Assembly: GCF_000968535.2 (NCBI RefSeq)
Contig: NC_016112.1
Coordinates: 1,240,001 to 1,304,000, forward strand
Origin: Methylotuvimicrobium alcaliphilum 20Z
GTDB taxonomy: Bacteria > Pseudomonadota > Gammaproteobacteria > Methylococcales > Methylomonadaceae
Reading direction: 5' to 3'
DNA: 64,000 bases
Below are positions 51,768 through 59,881 of the stretch, one piece after another; within the stretch, counting starts at the first letter, position 1, and each line of letters begins with the position of its first letter. The notes beneath the pieces are model-generated. The model saw nothing but the letters and a program-made list of their open reading frames with translations. It was not told where the DNA came from and did no database searches. The translations under genes and the position numbers were made by a program.

Positions 51768-51804
51768 GCTTTTTATTCTTAGACGGTTTTTCAATCAAAA
51801 GGGA
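51768..51804 (-). repeat. Family H dispersed repeat, copy 3
   Basis: Reverse orientation: TTTTATTCTTAGACGGTTTT and TCAATCAAAAGGGA. It is a shorter match to the copies at 39052 and 48034 and lacks the family I part. It lies just past the stop of the LOG-family gene. Confidence 0.8.
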
Positions 51805-51812
51805 TGCAATCT

Positions 51813-52394
51813 TTACGTGGCCTCCCGGCCAAGCCATTGCTCGACCGACGGCGCTCGATAGGTTGAAAAGGCATCCAATAATTGTTTTGGATGCTTTTCA
51901 ATCAACAGCATCGACCGGTCGACCGGTTTGACGAATTGTTCGTCAACGGCATGATCCAAAAATGAAACCAAGCCGTCGTAGTAGCCGTCGATATTGAGCA
52001 GGCCGCAGGGTTTTCGATGCAAGCCCAGTTGCGCCCAAGTCAGTATCTCAAATAATTCCTCCAGTGTACCTAGTCCGCCAGGCAAAGCGATAAAGCCGTC
52101 GGCAAGATCGGCCATCAATGCCTTTCGTTCATGCATTGATCCGACAATTTTCAAATCGGTTAGTCCGTAATGAGCGACTTCCTTATCCACTAAGTTTTGA
52201 GGAATCACGCCGATGACTTCTCCGTTTTGCGCCAATACGGCATCGGCAAGTTGTCCCATGACCCCGATATGGGCGCCGCCGTAAACCAAGCCGATGCCAT
52301 GGAGCGCAAGTTCCTTCGCGAGAAGATGTGCGGCAAGAGTATATTCGGGTCGTTTTCCGGATCTTGACCCGCAGTAGACGCAAATTCTTTTCAT
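51813..52394 (-). CDS. LOG family protein (TIGR00730)
   Basis: A 193-residue Rossmann-like protein of the LOG/TIGR00730 family. The hallmark PGGLGTLEELFEILTWAQLG (about 104-123) and an N-terminal ICVYCGSR are present. Characterised members cleave cytokinin or other nucleoside 5'-monophosphates at the ribose bond (phosphoribohydrolase). Older annotation as lysine decarboxylase is not supported. The substrate in this organism is unknown. ATG 52394 is 12 bases after the stop of the RcnB-like gene, so the two are probably co-transcribed. Confidence 0.9.
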   Translation of the reverse strand: MKRICVYCGSRSGKRPEYTLAAHLLAKELALHGIGLVYGGAHIGVMGQLADAVLAQNGEVIGVIPQNLVDKEVAHYGLTDLKIVGSMHERKALMADLADGFIALPGGLGTLEELFEILTWAQLGLHRKPCGLLNIDGYYDGLVSFLDHAVDEQFVKPVDRSMLLIEKHPKQLLDAFSTYRAPSVEQWLGREAT

Positions 52395-52406
52395 TCGATT
52401 AGCTTT

Positions 52407-52976
52407 TTAAAATCCGCCCAAATCTTGAATCGCATCGATTACCATGCCCGTGCCGGTTGTAACCATTAAAATGTCCGATGCCACACGGACAAACCGGTGA
52501 CCGGCGGGAGGAGGGCCGAGCTCCAAAGCGACAGCCGGCGGTAGATCATGGAAAACGACATTTCGTGGCAGTGGCCGGCCGACTTGCCATTTTTTGGCTT
52601 GACCCGGCGGCAGGCAACCGTTGTTTTTCTTTGCGAGCCCTGGAGGACAGTGACCTCTACGGAATTGTTCGGAGTAATAATCGCGGATTATAATGCGCTG
52701 CCGGTCGCCGAAATAATCACCCTGTCTGATGTCGGCTCCTCTGTCTTGACGGGACGAGCCGGCGCTATGGCGTTCAGTTCCGGATTGGCGCTTATCGCCA
52801 CCGCCGCGCGGTTGATCGTGTTGACGTTTATCGCCCTTCTTGAAATTGTCTTTAGATTTCTGAGGTTTGCCGGAATCCTGCCAATCCGGTTTTTGCGCAT
52901 AAGTCGTAGCCGGTACTAGGGTTGCTGCACTCAAAAGTATAATTAGCAGGATGGATTTAAATAAATGTCTTTTCAT
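52407..52976 (-). CDS. RcnB-like periplasmic protein
   Basis: About 189 residues from ATG 52976, which follows AGGAAA. The frame extends upstream to 53009 without a better site. A signal peptide covers about 1-27 (cleavage after TYA). Next is a Lys/Gly/Gln-rich disordered stretch, then a conserved region with CPPGLAKKNNGCLPPGQAKK and a C-terminal RFVRVASDILMVTTGTGMVI segment typical of RcnB-family proteins. RcnB helps nickel/cobalt export in E. coli. That specific function should not be assumed here. Confidence 0.8.
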   Translation of the reverse strand: MKRHLFKSILLIILLSAATLVPATTYAQKPDWQDSGKPQKSKDNFKKGDKRQHDQPRGGGDKRQSGTERHSAGSSRQDRGADIRQGDYFGDRQRIIIRDYYSEQFRRGHCPPGLAKKNNGCLPPGQAKKWQVGRPLPRNVVFHDLPPAVALELGPPPAGHRFVRVASDILMVTTGTGMVIDAIQDLGGF

Positions 52977-53037
52977 GTCGGGTTTCCTGGTGATCCGTGG
53001 GTTTATCAAATGCTCGGTTTCTTAACCCGAACTCAGG

Positions 53038-53166
53038 TTAATTAAATAAAACCATCGCTTTACGCAATGTCGACCAAACACCCCAAGCTAAAGGAATGGC
53101 GACATAAAGCCAGTATACTAGCAACAGAACCCATTGGCCGGGTTTAAAAGGTTTGCTGTTTTTCAT
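53038..53166 (-). CDS. MFS transporter small subunit (42 residues)
   Basis: A 42-residue membrane peptide starting MKNSKPFKPGQW, with one transmembrane helix (WVLLLVYWLYVAIPLAWGVW) and a basic/hydrophobic end. ATG 53166 begins only seven bases after the stop of the OFA transporter gene, preceded by a GGCGG-like site. Short peptides with the WLYVA-PLAWG pattern are known as small subunits next to oxalate/formate-type antiporters, so this is probably an accessory subunit. It is too short for most gene callers. The assignment rests on pattern and position. Confidence 0.8.
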   Translation of the reverse strand: MKNSKPFKPGQWVLLLVYWLYVAIPLAWGVWSTLRKAMVLFN

Positions 53167-53173
53167 CGGCGGC

Positions 53174-54601
53174 TCACGAAGCGGTTTTCGTTAATGTTGA
53201 AGGGTTCGTGTTCCGATATTCATCGAGCGGATAAGCGCCGTCCAGTTCGTCGAATTCATCGTGTTGCATATAATGCTTTTCATGTACCGGCTTGATCAAT
53301 AAATTACATAAAAAGCCCAAGAGTAAAATTCCCGCCATGATATACATCGTGACGTTATAGGCATCGGTTTTTGCGATGCCCTGGGCGATCTGAAATTCTC
53401 GGATATAGTTGACTAAAACCGGGCCCAACACGCCGGCCGTCGACCAAGCGGTTAGAAGTCGGCCGTGAATGCCGCCGATATAACGCGTACCGAAAATATC
53501 GGCCAAATAAGCGGGAATCGATGAAAAGCCTCCGCCGTACATGCTCAAAATAACCGCGTAAAGTAGAATGAACAAGGCGATATTGCCGGCCATGCCGACC
53601 GAAGGAACAACCGCATAAAGCCCGGCGCCGACGGCAAAAAATACAAAATAAGTGCTCTTGCGCCCGATATAGTCGGACACGGTAGACCAGAAAAAACGTC
53701 CGCCCATGTTGAATAGACTTAACAAACCGACGAAACCGGCCGCGGCCGCCGGCGTGACGAGTCCCTTGAATATTTCCTGAATCATCACCGAAGCCTGCCC
53801 CAAAACGCCGATACCTGCCGTCACATTCAAACACAAAACCAGCCACAGCAAATAGAATTGCGGCGTTTTCAAGGCCTGATCGATATGGACATGGCGATGC
53901 GTGATCATCTTGTTACGCAGTACTGGCGGTTTCCAGCCTTCGGGTCGCCAATCTTCCGGCGGCGTGCGAATCGTCAATGCGCCGATCGTCATCGATAAGA
54001 AATATAAACCACCCATAACCGAAAATGTTTCGATCACGCCGACCGAAACGGTCGATTGGAAATAATCCATCAGCAATACCGACAACGGCGCGCCGATCAT
54101 CGCGCCTCCGCCGAAACCCATGATCGCCATACCGGTCGCCATGCCGCGCCGGTCGGGAAACCATTTTATCAAGGTCGATACCGGCGAGACATAGCCCAAA
54201 CCGAGACCGATGCCCCCGATGACGCCATAGCCTAAATACAGTAACCAGATTTGATGCAGAAAAACGCCGAATGCCGAAATCAAAAAACCGCCGCCGAAAC
54301 AACACGCGGCCACGAACATCGTCAAGCGCGGCCCGACTTTTTCGAGCCACTTGCCGCCGAATGCGGCCGATATTCCCAGAAACACGATGGCCAGACTGAA
54401 AATCCAGCCCAGCTCGGTCAATTTCCAGTCGTCCGGCGAGGAAGCCGAACCGCCGATCACCCGAGTCAAAGGTTCGTTAAATACGCTGAATGCATAAGCT
54501 TGGCCGATGCACAAGTGCACCGACAAAGCGGCGGGCGGTACCAGCCAGCGGTTGTAGTCGGGAGAGGCGGTTATACGTTGTTTAGAAAAAAATCCGGGCA
54601 T
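53174..54601 (-). CDS. OFA family MFS antiporter (oxalate/formate-type)
   Basis: A 475-residue transporter with twelve predicted membrane segments, in the oxalate:formate antiporter family. Family-like blocks are WKLTELGWIFSLAIVFLGIS, the GYGVIGGIGLGLGYVSPVST loop, WFPDRRGMATGMAIMGFGGG and the second-half GRFFWSTVSDYIGRK. The family moves small carboxylates such as oxalate, formate, lactate or pyruvate. The substrate here is not known. Charged termini face the cytoplasm. It is followed by a 42-residue partner peptide in the same operon. ATG 54601 is the natural start. Confidence 0.9.
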   Translation of the reverse strand: MPGFFSKQRITASPDYNRWLVPPAALSVHLCIGQAYAFSVFNEPLTRVIGGSASSPDDWKLTELGWIFSLAIVFLGISAAFGGKWLEKVGPRLTMFVAACCFGGGFLISAFGVFLHQIWLLYLGYGVIGGIGLGLGYVSPVSTLIKWFPDRRGMATGMAIMGFGGGAMIGAPLSVLLMDYFQSTVSVGVIETFSVMGGLYFLSMTIGALTIRTPPEDWRPEGWKPPVLRNKMITHRHVHIDQALKTPQFYLLWLVLCLNVTAGIGVLGQASVMIQEIFKGLVTPAAAAGFVGLLSLFNMGGRFFWSTVSDYIGRKSTYFVFFAVGAGLYAVVPSVGMAGNIALFILLYAVILSMYGGGFSSIPAYLADIFGTRYIGGIHGRLLTAWSTAGVLGPVLVNYIREFQIAQGIAKTDAYNVTMYIMAGILLLGFLCNLLIKPVHEKHYMQHDEFDELDGAYPLDEYRNTNPSTLTKTAS

Positions 54602-54675
54602 GAAAAACCTTTTTCATTTCAGTCTAGGCCTTTGGGTCTGTAAACCTGGCTTTAACATTCTTCGGTTATAAAATA

Positions 54676-54825
54676 ATACTCATCGTAGATCAAAATTCGG
54701 CATCGGGGTGTCCGTCAAAGGACGCCGTGAATACACCCCTGTAGGCTCTATGCCAGTTCCATGCTGGCAAAGCCTTTGCCGCACGCCTCCTCAGGCACTG
54801 CCGAAATTTGAAGTACGAAAGGTAT
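54676..54825 (-). repeat. Family A MITE-like repeat, copy 12
   Basis: 150 bases in reverse orientation, lacking about eight bases of the CCCCGGCG segment. Ends CTCATCGTAGATCAAAATTC and CGAAATTTGAAGTACGAAAGG are flanked by TA. It lies upstream of the OFA transporter. Confidence 0.88.
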
Positions 54826-55222
54826 AGCTAAAAATAAATATCAAAGCACTGCTGGAGGTTGCAGGGCTATCGGTGAGGGACGAGTGACTTCGGTGGGCGC
54901 TATCTTATCGGAATCGGGCTGGATGTACTATGGATATGGTCGTAAATAACTTCCTTATTTCCGCTCATTCCCAAGCTCTTTGCTTGGGAATGCGGAACGA
55001 GAAGCTCTAGCTTCTCGAAACCGGTTAGCAAGAGCTTACATAGAAAAGGAGGGGGCTTTTATTAGCGATTACTATTAATCAAAAAGTAACCTGACCCCTT
55101 TTAGAACTCTTTTAGGGTCCCCTGAACGTTTTTTGAAAACGGCTCGACTCAACAGTGTCTTCATGCCCGCTTGTTGCCAAAGACTTACTAAAGAAGTTAT
55201 TCATCGTTCTTAAATTCACGTT
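54826..55222. other. Intergenic region with one small hairpin repeat
   Basis: About 400 bases without a gene. A pair of adjacent hairpins at 54968-55018 (TTCCCAAGCTCTTTGCTTGG and CGAGAAGCTCTAGCTTCTCG) matches those after the heptamer array near 19595-19650. Nothing else recognisable. Confidence 0.5.
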
Positions 55223-56581
55223 TCAGCCTACAGATTTACGCATCGTGACAAGTTCTTCGGCTGCAGTCGGATGAATACCGATCGTCGAGTCGAAGACGGC
55301 CTTGGTCGCGCCGGCCCGAATTGCGACTGCCATGCCTTGTATGATTTCTCCGGCTTCCGGCCCGACCATGTGGATGCCTAGGACCCGGTCGGTGCTTTTT
55401 CTGACGATCATTTTCATCATCGTTTTTTCATCGAAACCGGACAGCGTGTGTTTCATCGGCGTAAAAACCGATTTATAGATCTCGATATCGGAATATCGCT
55501 CCTTGGCTTCGGATTCGGTCAACCCCACAGTGCCGATATTCGGCTGGCTGAATACCGCCGTTGGGATATAGTCGTAATCGACCGAAGTGGGTTTATCGGT
55601 ATAGAGAGTGTTGACCAGAGCCATTGCTTCGGCGGTTGCGACCGGTGTCAGGTTAAGTCCGCCGGTGACATCGCCCAGCGCGTATATCGACGGAATATTG
55701 CTTTGATATCGGTCGTCGACGACGATTTCCCCGTTCTCTGTCAGCGCAACGCCGAGTTCTGACAGTCCTAGTCCCGCAGTATTCGGGTTTCGTCCGGTCG
55801 CGTATAAAATCAGATCGGCTTCAACGATTTGGTTCCGGTCGGTATGGGCTTCATAGCCGCTTTCGGTTCGGGCGACCGATTTAATGTTGGTGTTGAGCAG
55901 AATATCGATGCCTTTTTTTCGCATTTCTTGATCGGCGAATGCTCTAACATCGTGATCGAATCCCCGCAGTATTTGTTCGCCCCGATAGCATAATTTCGTG
56001 TTAACGCCCATTCCGTGCATGATGCCGGCGAATTCGACGGCAATATAGCCGCCGCCGACGATTAATAGCCGCTTCGGGAGTTTATCCAATGCGAACATGT
56101 CATCGGAATTGACGACATGTTCGTTGCCCGGAAAATCGGGAATAAACGGCTTGCCGCCGGTCGCGATTAGAATGCGTTCGCTGCGGTATCGAGTTTCGCC
56201 GACTTGTACGGTATGAGCGTCAAGCAATGTCGCTCGGCCTTCGATCAGCGTTACGCCTGACTTGTCGAGCAAGCTGCCGTATATGCCTCGCAGCCGTTCC
56301 AATTCGCGATCCTTTTGCGACAACAAACGCGGCCAGTCGAAGCCGGGTTCGCTTAGCGACCAGCCGAAACCTTTAGCCGCTTCAAAATCCTCGCGAAAAT
56401 GCGAGGCATAGACGAACAATTTCTTAGGCACGCAACCGACATTGACGCAGGTACCGCCCAGATGGCGGTCTTCGGCGATGGCGACGCGGATGCCGAGGTT
56501 GGCGGCCGTTCGTGCAGCTCGAACGCCTCCCGAACCCGCGCCGATGACAAAAAGCTCGAAATCGTAATCAGTCATTTGCAT
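55223..56581 (-). CDS. gorA: Glutathione-disulfide reductase
   Basis: A 452-residue FAD-dependent disulfide reductase, cytoplasmic. The FAD loop is GAGSGGVRAAR and the redox pair is C45/C50 in GGTCVNVGCVPKKL. The NADPH-binding domain shows GGGYIAVEFAGIM. The C-terminal catalytic HPTAAEE carries the active-site His/Glu. The PKKLFVYASHF context and the absence of lipoamide-type features favour glutathione reductase. It keeps glutathione reduced with NADPH. It heads, or shares strand with, the peroxiredoxin and EncFtn-type genes (gaps about 37 and 21 bases), forming an oxidative-stress operon. Starts at ATG 56581 and 56575 are equally possible. Confidence 0.93.
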   Translation of the reverse strand: MQMTDYDFELFVIGAGSGGVRAARTAANLGIRVAIAEDRHLGGTCVNVGCVPKKLFVYASHFREDFEAAKGFGWSLSEPGFDWPRLLSQKDRELERLRGIYGSLLDKSGVTLIEGRATLLDAHTVQVGETRYRSERILIATGGKPFIPDFPGNEHVVNSDDMFALDKLPKRLLIVGGGYIAVEFAGIMHGMGVNTKLCYRGEQILRGFDHDVRAFADQEMRKKGIDILLNTNIKSVARTESGYEAHTDRNQIVEADLILYATGRNPNTAGLGLSELGVALTENGEIVVDDRYQSNIPSIYALGDVTGGLNLTPVATAEAMALVNTLYTDKPTSVDYDYIPTAVFSQPNIGTVGLTESEAKERYSDIEIYKSVFTPMKHTLSGFDEKTMMKMIVRKSTDRVLGIHMVGPEAGEIIQGMAVAIRAGATKAVFDSTIGIHPTAAEELVTMRKSVG

Positions 56582-56618
56582 TTTCTTGGATAGATGGATA
56601 AGGGAGCGAATAGTTAAA

Positions 56619-57140
56619 TTATGATTTTAAGTAATCGAGCATCGTGTCCGCGTCGCTAACCGTGAACGGGTCGTCCGGGCAATTGTCGGAAAAGCCGGGT
56701 TCGCTGAACAGTTTGACGATCTTGCCGTCTTCAACCAGCATCGAATAACGCCAAGAGCGATAGCCGAAGCCGAGATTTTCCTTTTTGACCAACATGCCCA
56801 TCAGACGGGTAAAGTCGCCATTGCCGTCGGGCAGCATTTTGACATGCTCGATGCCTAAATGTTTACTCCACTGAAACATCGTAAAGGCATCGTTGACACT
56901 TAAACAATAAACATCATCGACGCCTTGATCGATGATGTCTTGGTATTTTGCTTCGTAACCGGGTAAATGTGTGCTCGAGCATGTCGGCGTATATGCGCCC
57001 GGTAGGGAGAACAGCACGACTTTTTTGCCTTTGAAAATGTCGTCGCTACTAACATCTTGCCATCGAAAAGGGTTGTCGCCGCCGATGCTTTCGTCTCGTA
57101 CGCGGGTTTTGAAAACTATATTGGGAACGTTTGAAGTCAT
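56619..57140 (-). CDS. Prx5-type peroxiredoxin
   Basis: A 173-residue thiol peroxidase of the Prx5 group. The peroxidatic cysteine is C54 in LPGAYTPTCSSTHLPGY. The conserved Thr (T51) and the Arg in the GYRSWRYSMLVEDG segment complete the site. Prx5 enzymes of this kind often use glutathione/glutaredoxin as reductant. In some bacteria a glutaredoxin domain is fused, but here it is absent. It reduces peroxides. Position between glutathione reductase and the ferritin-like gene supports a shared peroxide/iron function. Confidence 0.92.
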   Translation of the reverse strand: MTSNVPNIVFKTRVRDESIGGDNPFRWQDVSSDDIFKGKKVVLFSLPGAYTPTCSSTHLPGYEAKYQDIIDQGVDDVYCLSVNDAFTMFQWSKHLGIEHVKMLPDGNGDFTRLMGMLVKKENLGFGYRSWRYSMLVEDGKIVKLFSEPGFSDNCPDDPFTVSDADTMLDYLKS

Positions 57141-57161
57141 TTTGATTCTCCGCTGGGTTGA

Positions 57162-57446
57162 TCAATGAGCGATCGGTTTATCGGTAAATAAATAATCGCG
57201 CAATTCGTTGTCGAATTTCGGGTCTTGTCGGCGTATCCATTCCAACAGCATCGCCGCGTGTTCCTTCTCCTCATCGCGGTTATGCGCGAGTATCGCTTTG
57301 AGGTCTTTATCCTTGCACGCATCGACGCGTTGGTTATACCAGTCGACCGCTTCCAGTTCCTCCATTAAAGAAGTAATCGCTCGATGCATATCGCGCGTTG
57401 CATCGGAGAGTTCTTCTATTGCTTCGTGATAACCTTCGTTTGCCAT
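57162..57446 (-). CDS. Encapsulated-ferritin-type (EncFtn) ferroxidase without targeting tail
   Basis: A 94-residue ferritin-like protein of the EncFtn family. The signature MEELEAVDWYNQRVDA and HNRDEEKEHAAMLLEWIRR is nearly identical in pattern to characterised EncFtn. The expected metal ligands are E30, E60 and H63, with E32 and W36. EncFtn forms an annular decamer whose dimer interface builds the ferroxidase site, and it normally sits inside an encapsulin shell. Here the protein stops at LFTDKPIAH, where known members continue into an encapsulin-docking peptide. No encapsulin gene is adjacent. It is first in the direction of transcription, before peroxiredoxin and glutathione reductase. 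Confidence 0.88.
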   Translation of the reverse strand: MANEGYHEAIEELSDATRDMHRAITSLMEELEAVDWYNQRVDACKDKDLKAILAHNRDEEKEHAAMLLEWIRRQDPKFDNELRDYLFTDKPIAH

Positions 57447-57644
57447 TTTGGAGCCTCGTCTACTGAATAAATGATTGTCGATTAGGTAGGGAATCTCACA
57501 ATTCTATCTTCCTTCTCGGCTCATTGACAGTGTAACGCCGTTTTAATGCAATGGATAATAGATTGTCATTATCAAGGCGATTTATTACGTCGATACACGA
57601 TATAATCCCCAGTTAAAATTTATTCCGCGCCTTAAAACTGATTC

Positions 57645-59108
57645 ATGAGTTTCCTCGAACTAAACGCCCGATTTCGCCGATTGCACAAAGAGCATGCCGC
57701 CTGGCGTTTGTTGCGTTCGGACAATGCGCCGTTGATACTCGCTTTCGTGGCCGATTTGTTCGAAGAGGCCGACGAAATCGCGTTCGGCCGCGCCAAGATG
57801 GCACTCGATACCGAACTGGAGCATTGGCGCGAACAGGGCGTTATTGAAGTCGAGGTCAATGCCGCGACCTATTTGCGACAATGGATTCAAGCCGGTTGGC
57901 TGCGCGAGTTGGACGATCAATTGAGCAAAACCGATGCTTGCGAGGTCGCGCTGCGTTTCTGCCGGCAATTGGATCAGCGCGAGACCAACGCTACCGCGTC
58001 GCATTTGCGTATCGTGCAAGATGCGGTACGGGATCTATCGGTCGCGATCAGTCCCGACCCGGCCGAACGCATTCAATTGCTGGAATCGCGCAAGGCCGAA
58101 ATTCAACGTGAACTCGACGAACTGGAGGCCGGTATCGTTCATGAATTATCGGATACCGAACAGCGCGAGCGGATTATCGAAATTTATCAATTGGCGGCGG
58201 TGTTGACCGGCGATTTTCGCCGTGTCGAAGACGAGATCCGGCAAATCGACCAGACCCTGCGCGTGCAAATGATCGAGTCCGGCGGTAGCCGAGGCGACGT
58301 GATTCTGAACCTGTTGGAGCAGGAGCAACTGCTGGCTGCAAGCGATGCAGGCCGGGCTTTCGACGGTTTCTTTCAATTATTGTGCGATCAAAATCGCAGT
58401 ACCGAATTGCGCGAACAATTGAAAGCGATTTTAAGCCGTCCGGCCGCGAACAATCTCAGCGAGCAACAGGCCCGTTTTCTCGGCAAACTGATGCGCGAAT
58501 TGAGCCGCGAAAGCGGACGGGTATTCCAAGTGCGGCGCCGTACCGAGGAAAATCTGCGGCAGTTCGTCGAAAGCGGAGCGGCCGGTGAAATGCGCGCCGT
58601 GGACCGATTGCTCGGCAAGTTGGAGCGCTTGGCGGTGTGTTTCAAGGAAGCCGATATTTCGATGCGTCACGAAACGAGCCTGAGACTCGACAGCGGACAT
58701 GTCAAAATACAATCGCCTGACGCTTGGTGTCTGAAAATGCCCGAGGAACAGCTCGACACGCGCGATGTCCAAGAACACATCAATAACGCCACGCCCAGCG
58801 AGACCATGTTGCGTCAATTGCATGCGGTGCAGGTGCTGGCTGTCGCGGAAAAATTGCGCAAAACATTACGGGCCAGCCGAATTCCGCTCAGTATCGCGGG
58901 CCTGGTTGCGCGTCAGCCGATTCAGGCCGGTCTGGAAGAATTGATCGCATTTCTCAGGGTTGCGCGCGCGGTCGGCGCGACCGAATTGCAGGGCAGGGAG
59001 ACAGTGGAAATCAAAGATAGAAACGGGCAGCGTCTCAAAGCGGAAATTCCGCATTATTTGCTCAGTGCCGAGCAATTTCCCGAACAACTTGAGGAGTTGA
59101 TTTTGTGA
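57645..59108 (+). CDS. jetA: JetA/MksF-like kleisin (DUF3375)
   Basis: A 487-residue DUF3375 protein, the kleisin-like subunit of Wadjet/Mks SMC complexes. The N-terminal FLELNARFRRLHKEHAAWRL and the LLRSDNAPLILAFVADLF helix are typical. The protein is largely helical with Arg/Gln-rich surfaces. In Wadjet systems JetA bridges the JetC ATPase heads and binds JetB, forming the loop-extruding motor that recognises small circular plasmids. It is first of three overlapping genes. Its TGA overlaps the jetB GTG (GTGA). ATG 57645 has a weak ribosome site. The divergent EncFtn gene lies 198 bases upstream, and that gap holds the promoter. Confidence 0.9.
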   Translation: MSFLELNARFRRLHKEHAAWRLLRSDNAPLILAFVADLFEEADEIAFGRAKMALDTELEHWREQGVIEVEVNAATYLRQWIQAGWLRELDDQLSKTDACEVALRFCRQLDQRETNATASHLRIVQDAVRDLSVAISPDPAERIQLLESRKAEIQRELDELEAGIVHELSDTEQRERIIEIYQLAAVLTGDFRRVEDEIRQIDQTLRVQMIESGGSRGDVILNLLEQEQLLAASDAGRAFDGFFQLLCDQNRSTELREQLKAILSRPAANNLSEQQARFLGKLMRELSRESGRVFQVRRRTEENLRQFVESGAAGEMRAVDRLLGKLERLAVCFKEADISMRHETSLRLDSGHVKIQSPDAWCLKMPEEQLDTRDVQEHINNATPSETMLRQLHAVQVLAVAEKLRKTLRASRIPLSIAGLVARQPIQAGLEELIAFLRVARAVGATELQGRETVEIKDRNGQRLKAEIPHYLLSAEQFPEQLEELIL

Positions 59109-59881
59109 GTTTTTTCGATAAACCGCTGGCCGGAAATTCTGCCGAACAGCCCGATCTGTTCGATTTGCTTCGCGGCCGAATCGAGCCGTCCGAGGTTTCA
59201 AACGCGCAGCAGACAGATGAATCCCTCGCGCTCGACGAGCAGTCTGAAGCCGGCGGCGAGACGGAAGCCGATTCCGGCCGATTGCCGTCCGAAGCGCGCC
59301 GTGCTTTAGTCGGGTTGCTGCGCCACGGCGTGATCATGGCCGACAATAAACGCCTGCAATTCGAGGCCTTGTGCCGCTACCGCGCGCCAATCGAAGCCCA
59401 TCTGGCCGATATGTATCTGCGCCTGTTGCTGGATGAGCAAGCGGGACTGGCTATTTTACTGCAACAAGAAGCGGAAGAACTCGACGAGGACGATGAAATC
59501 AGTAGTCTGATCGTCAGGCGAACCTTAACTCTGTACGATACCTTATTGCTACTGGTGTTGCGCAAGCATTATCAAGAACGGCAAAACGCCGGCGAGCAGC
59601 GCGTCATTATCGATATCGACCGCGTCGATGTCGCGTTGCGGCCGTTTCTGCCGTTGACCAACAGCAGTCGCAGCGACCGGCGGCAGTTGAGCGGGGCGTT
59701 GAAAATCATGAAAGACCGGAAAATTTTGGCGGCGGTGCGCGGCGATGAAGAGCGTTTTGAAATCACGCCGGTGATTCGTTATGTCGTCAATGCTGCCTTT
59801 CTCGAGCAAATGCTCGAAGAATATCTGAAGCTGGCGACCGGCGCCAGCCTGAGCGAAGAACAGGAGGCTTCCGATGTCTGA
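59105..59881 (+). CDS. jetB: JetB/MksE-like KITE subunit (DUF4194)
   Basis: A 258-residue DUF4194 protein. About 65 acidic, poorly structured N-terminal residues precede winged-helix-type domains. Visible blocks are RRALVGLLRHGVIMADNKRL and the DEISSLIVRRTLTLYDTLLL segment. The KITE subunit binds the kleisin JetA and DNA in Wadjet/Mks complexes. GTG 59105 overlaps the jetA stop, and the jetB stop overlaps the jetC start by eight bases, so all three are translationally coupled. Confidence 0.9.
   Translation: MSFFDKPLAGNSAEQPDLFDLLRGRIEPSEVSNAQQTDESLALDEQSEAGGETEADSGRLPSEARRALVGLLRHGVIMADNKRLQFEALCRYRAPIEAHLADMYLRLLLDEQAGLAILLQQEAEELDEDDEISSLIVRRTLTLYDTLLLLVLRKHYQERQNAGEQRVIIDIDRVDVALRPFLPLTNSSRSDRRQLSGALKIMKDRKILAAVRGDEERFEITPVIRYVVNAAFLEQMLEEYLKLATGASLSEEQEASDV

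Noticed and set aside
51813-52394. Lysine decarboxylase
   Set aside because: The PGGLGTLEE motif places it in the LOG/TIGR00730 family; lysine decarboxylase is a historic misnomer.
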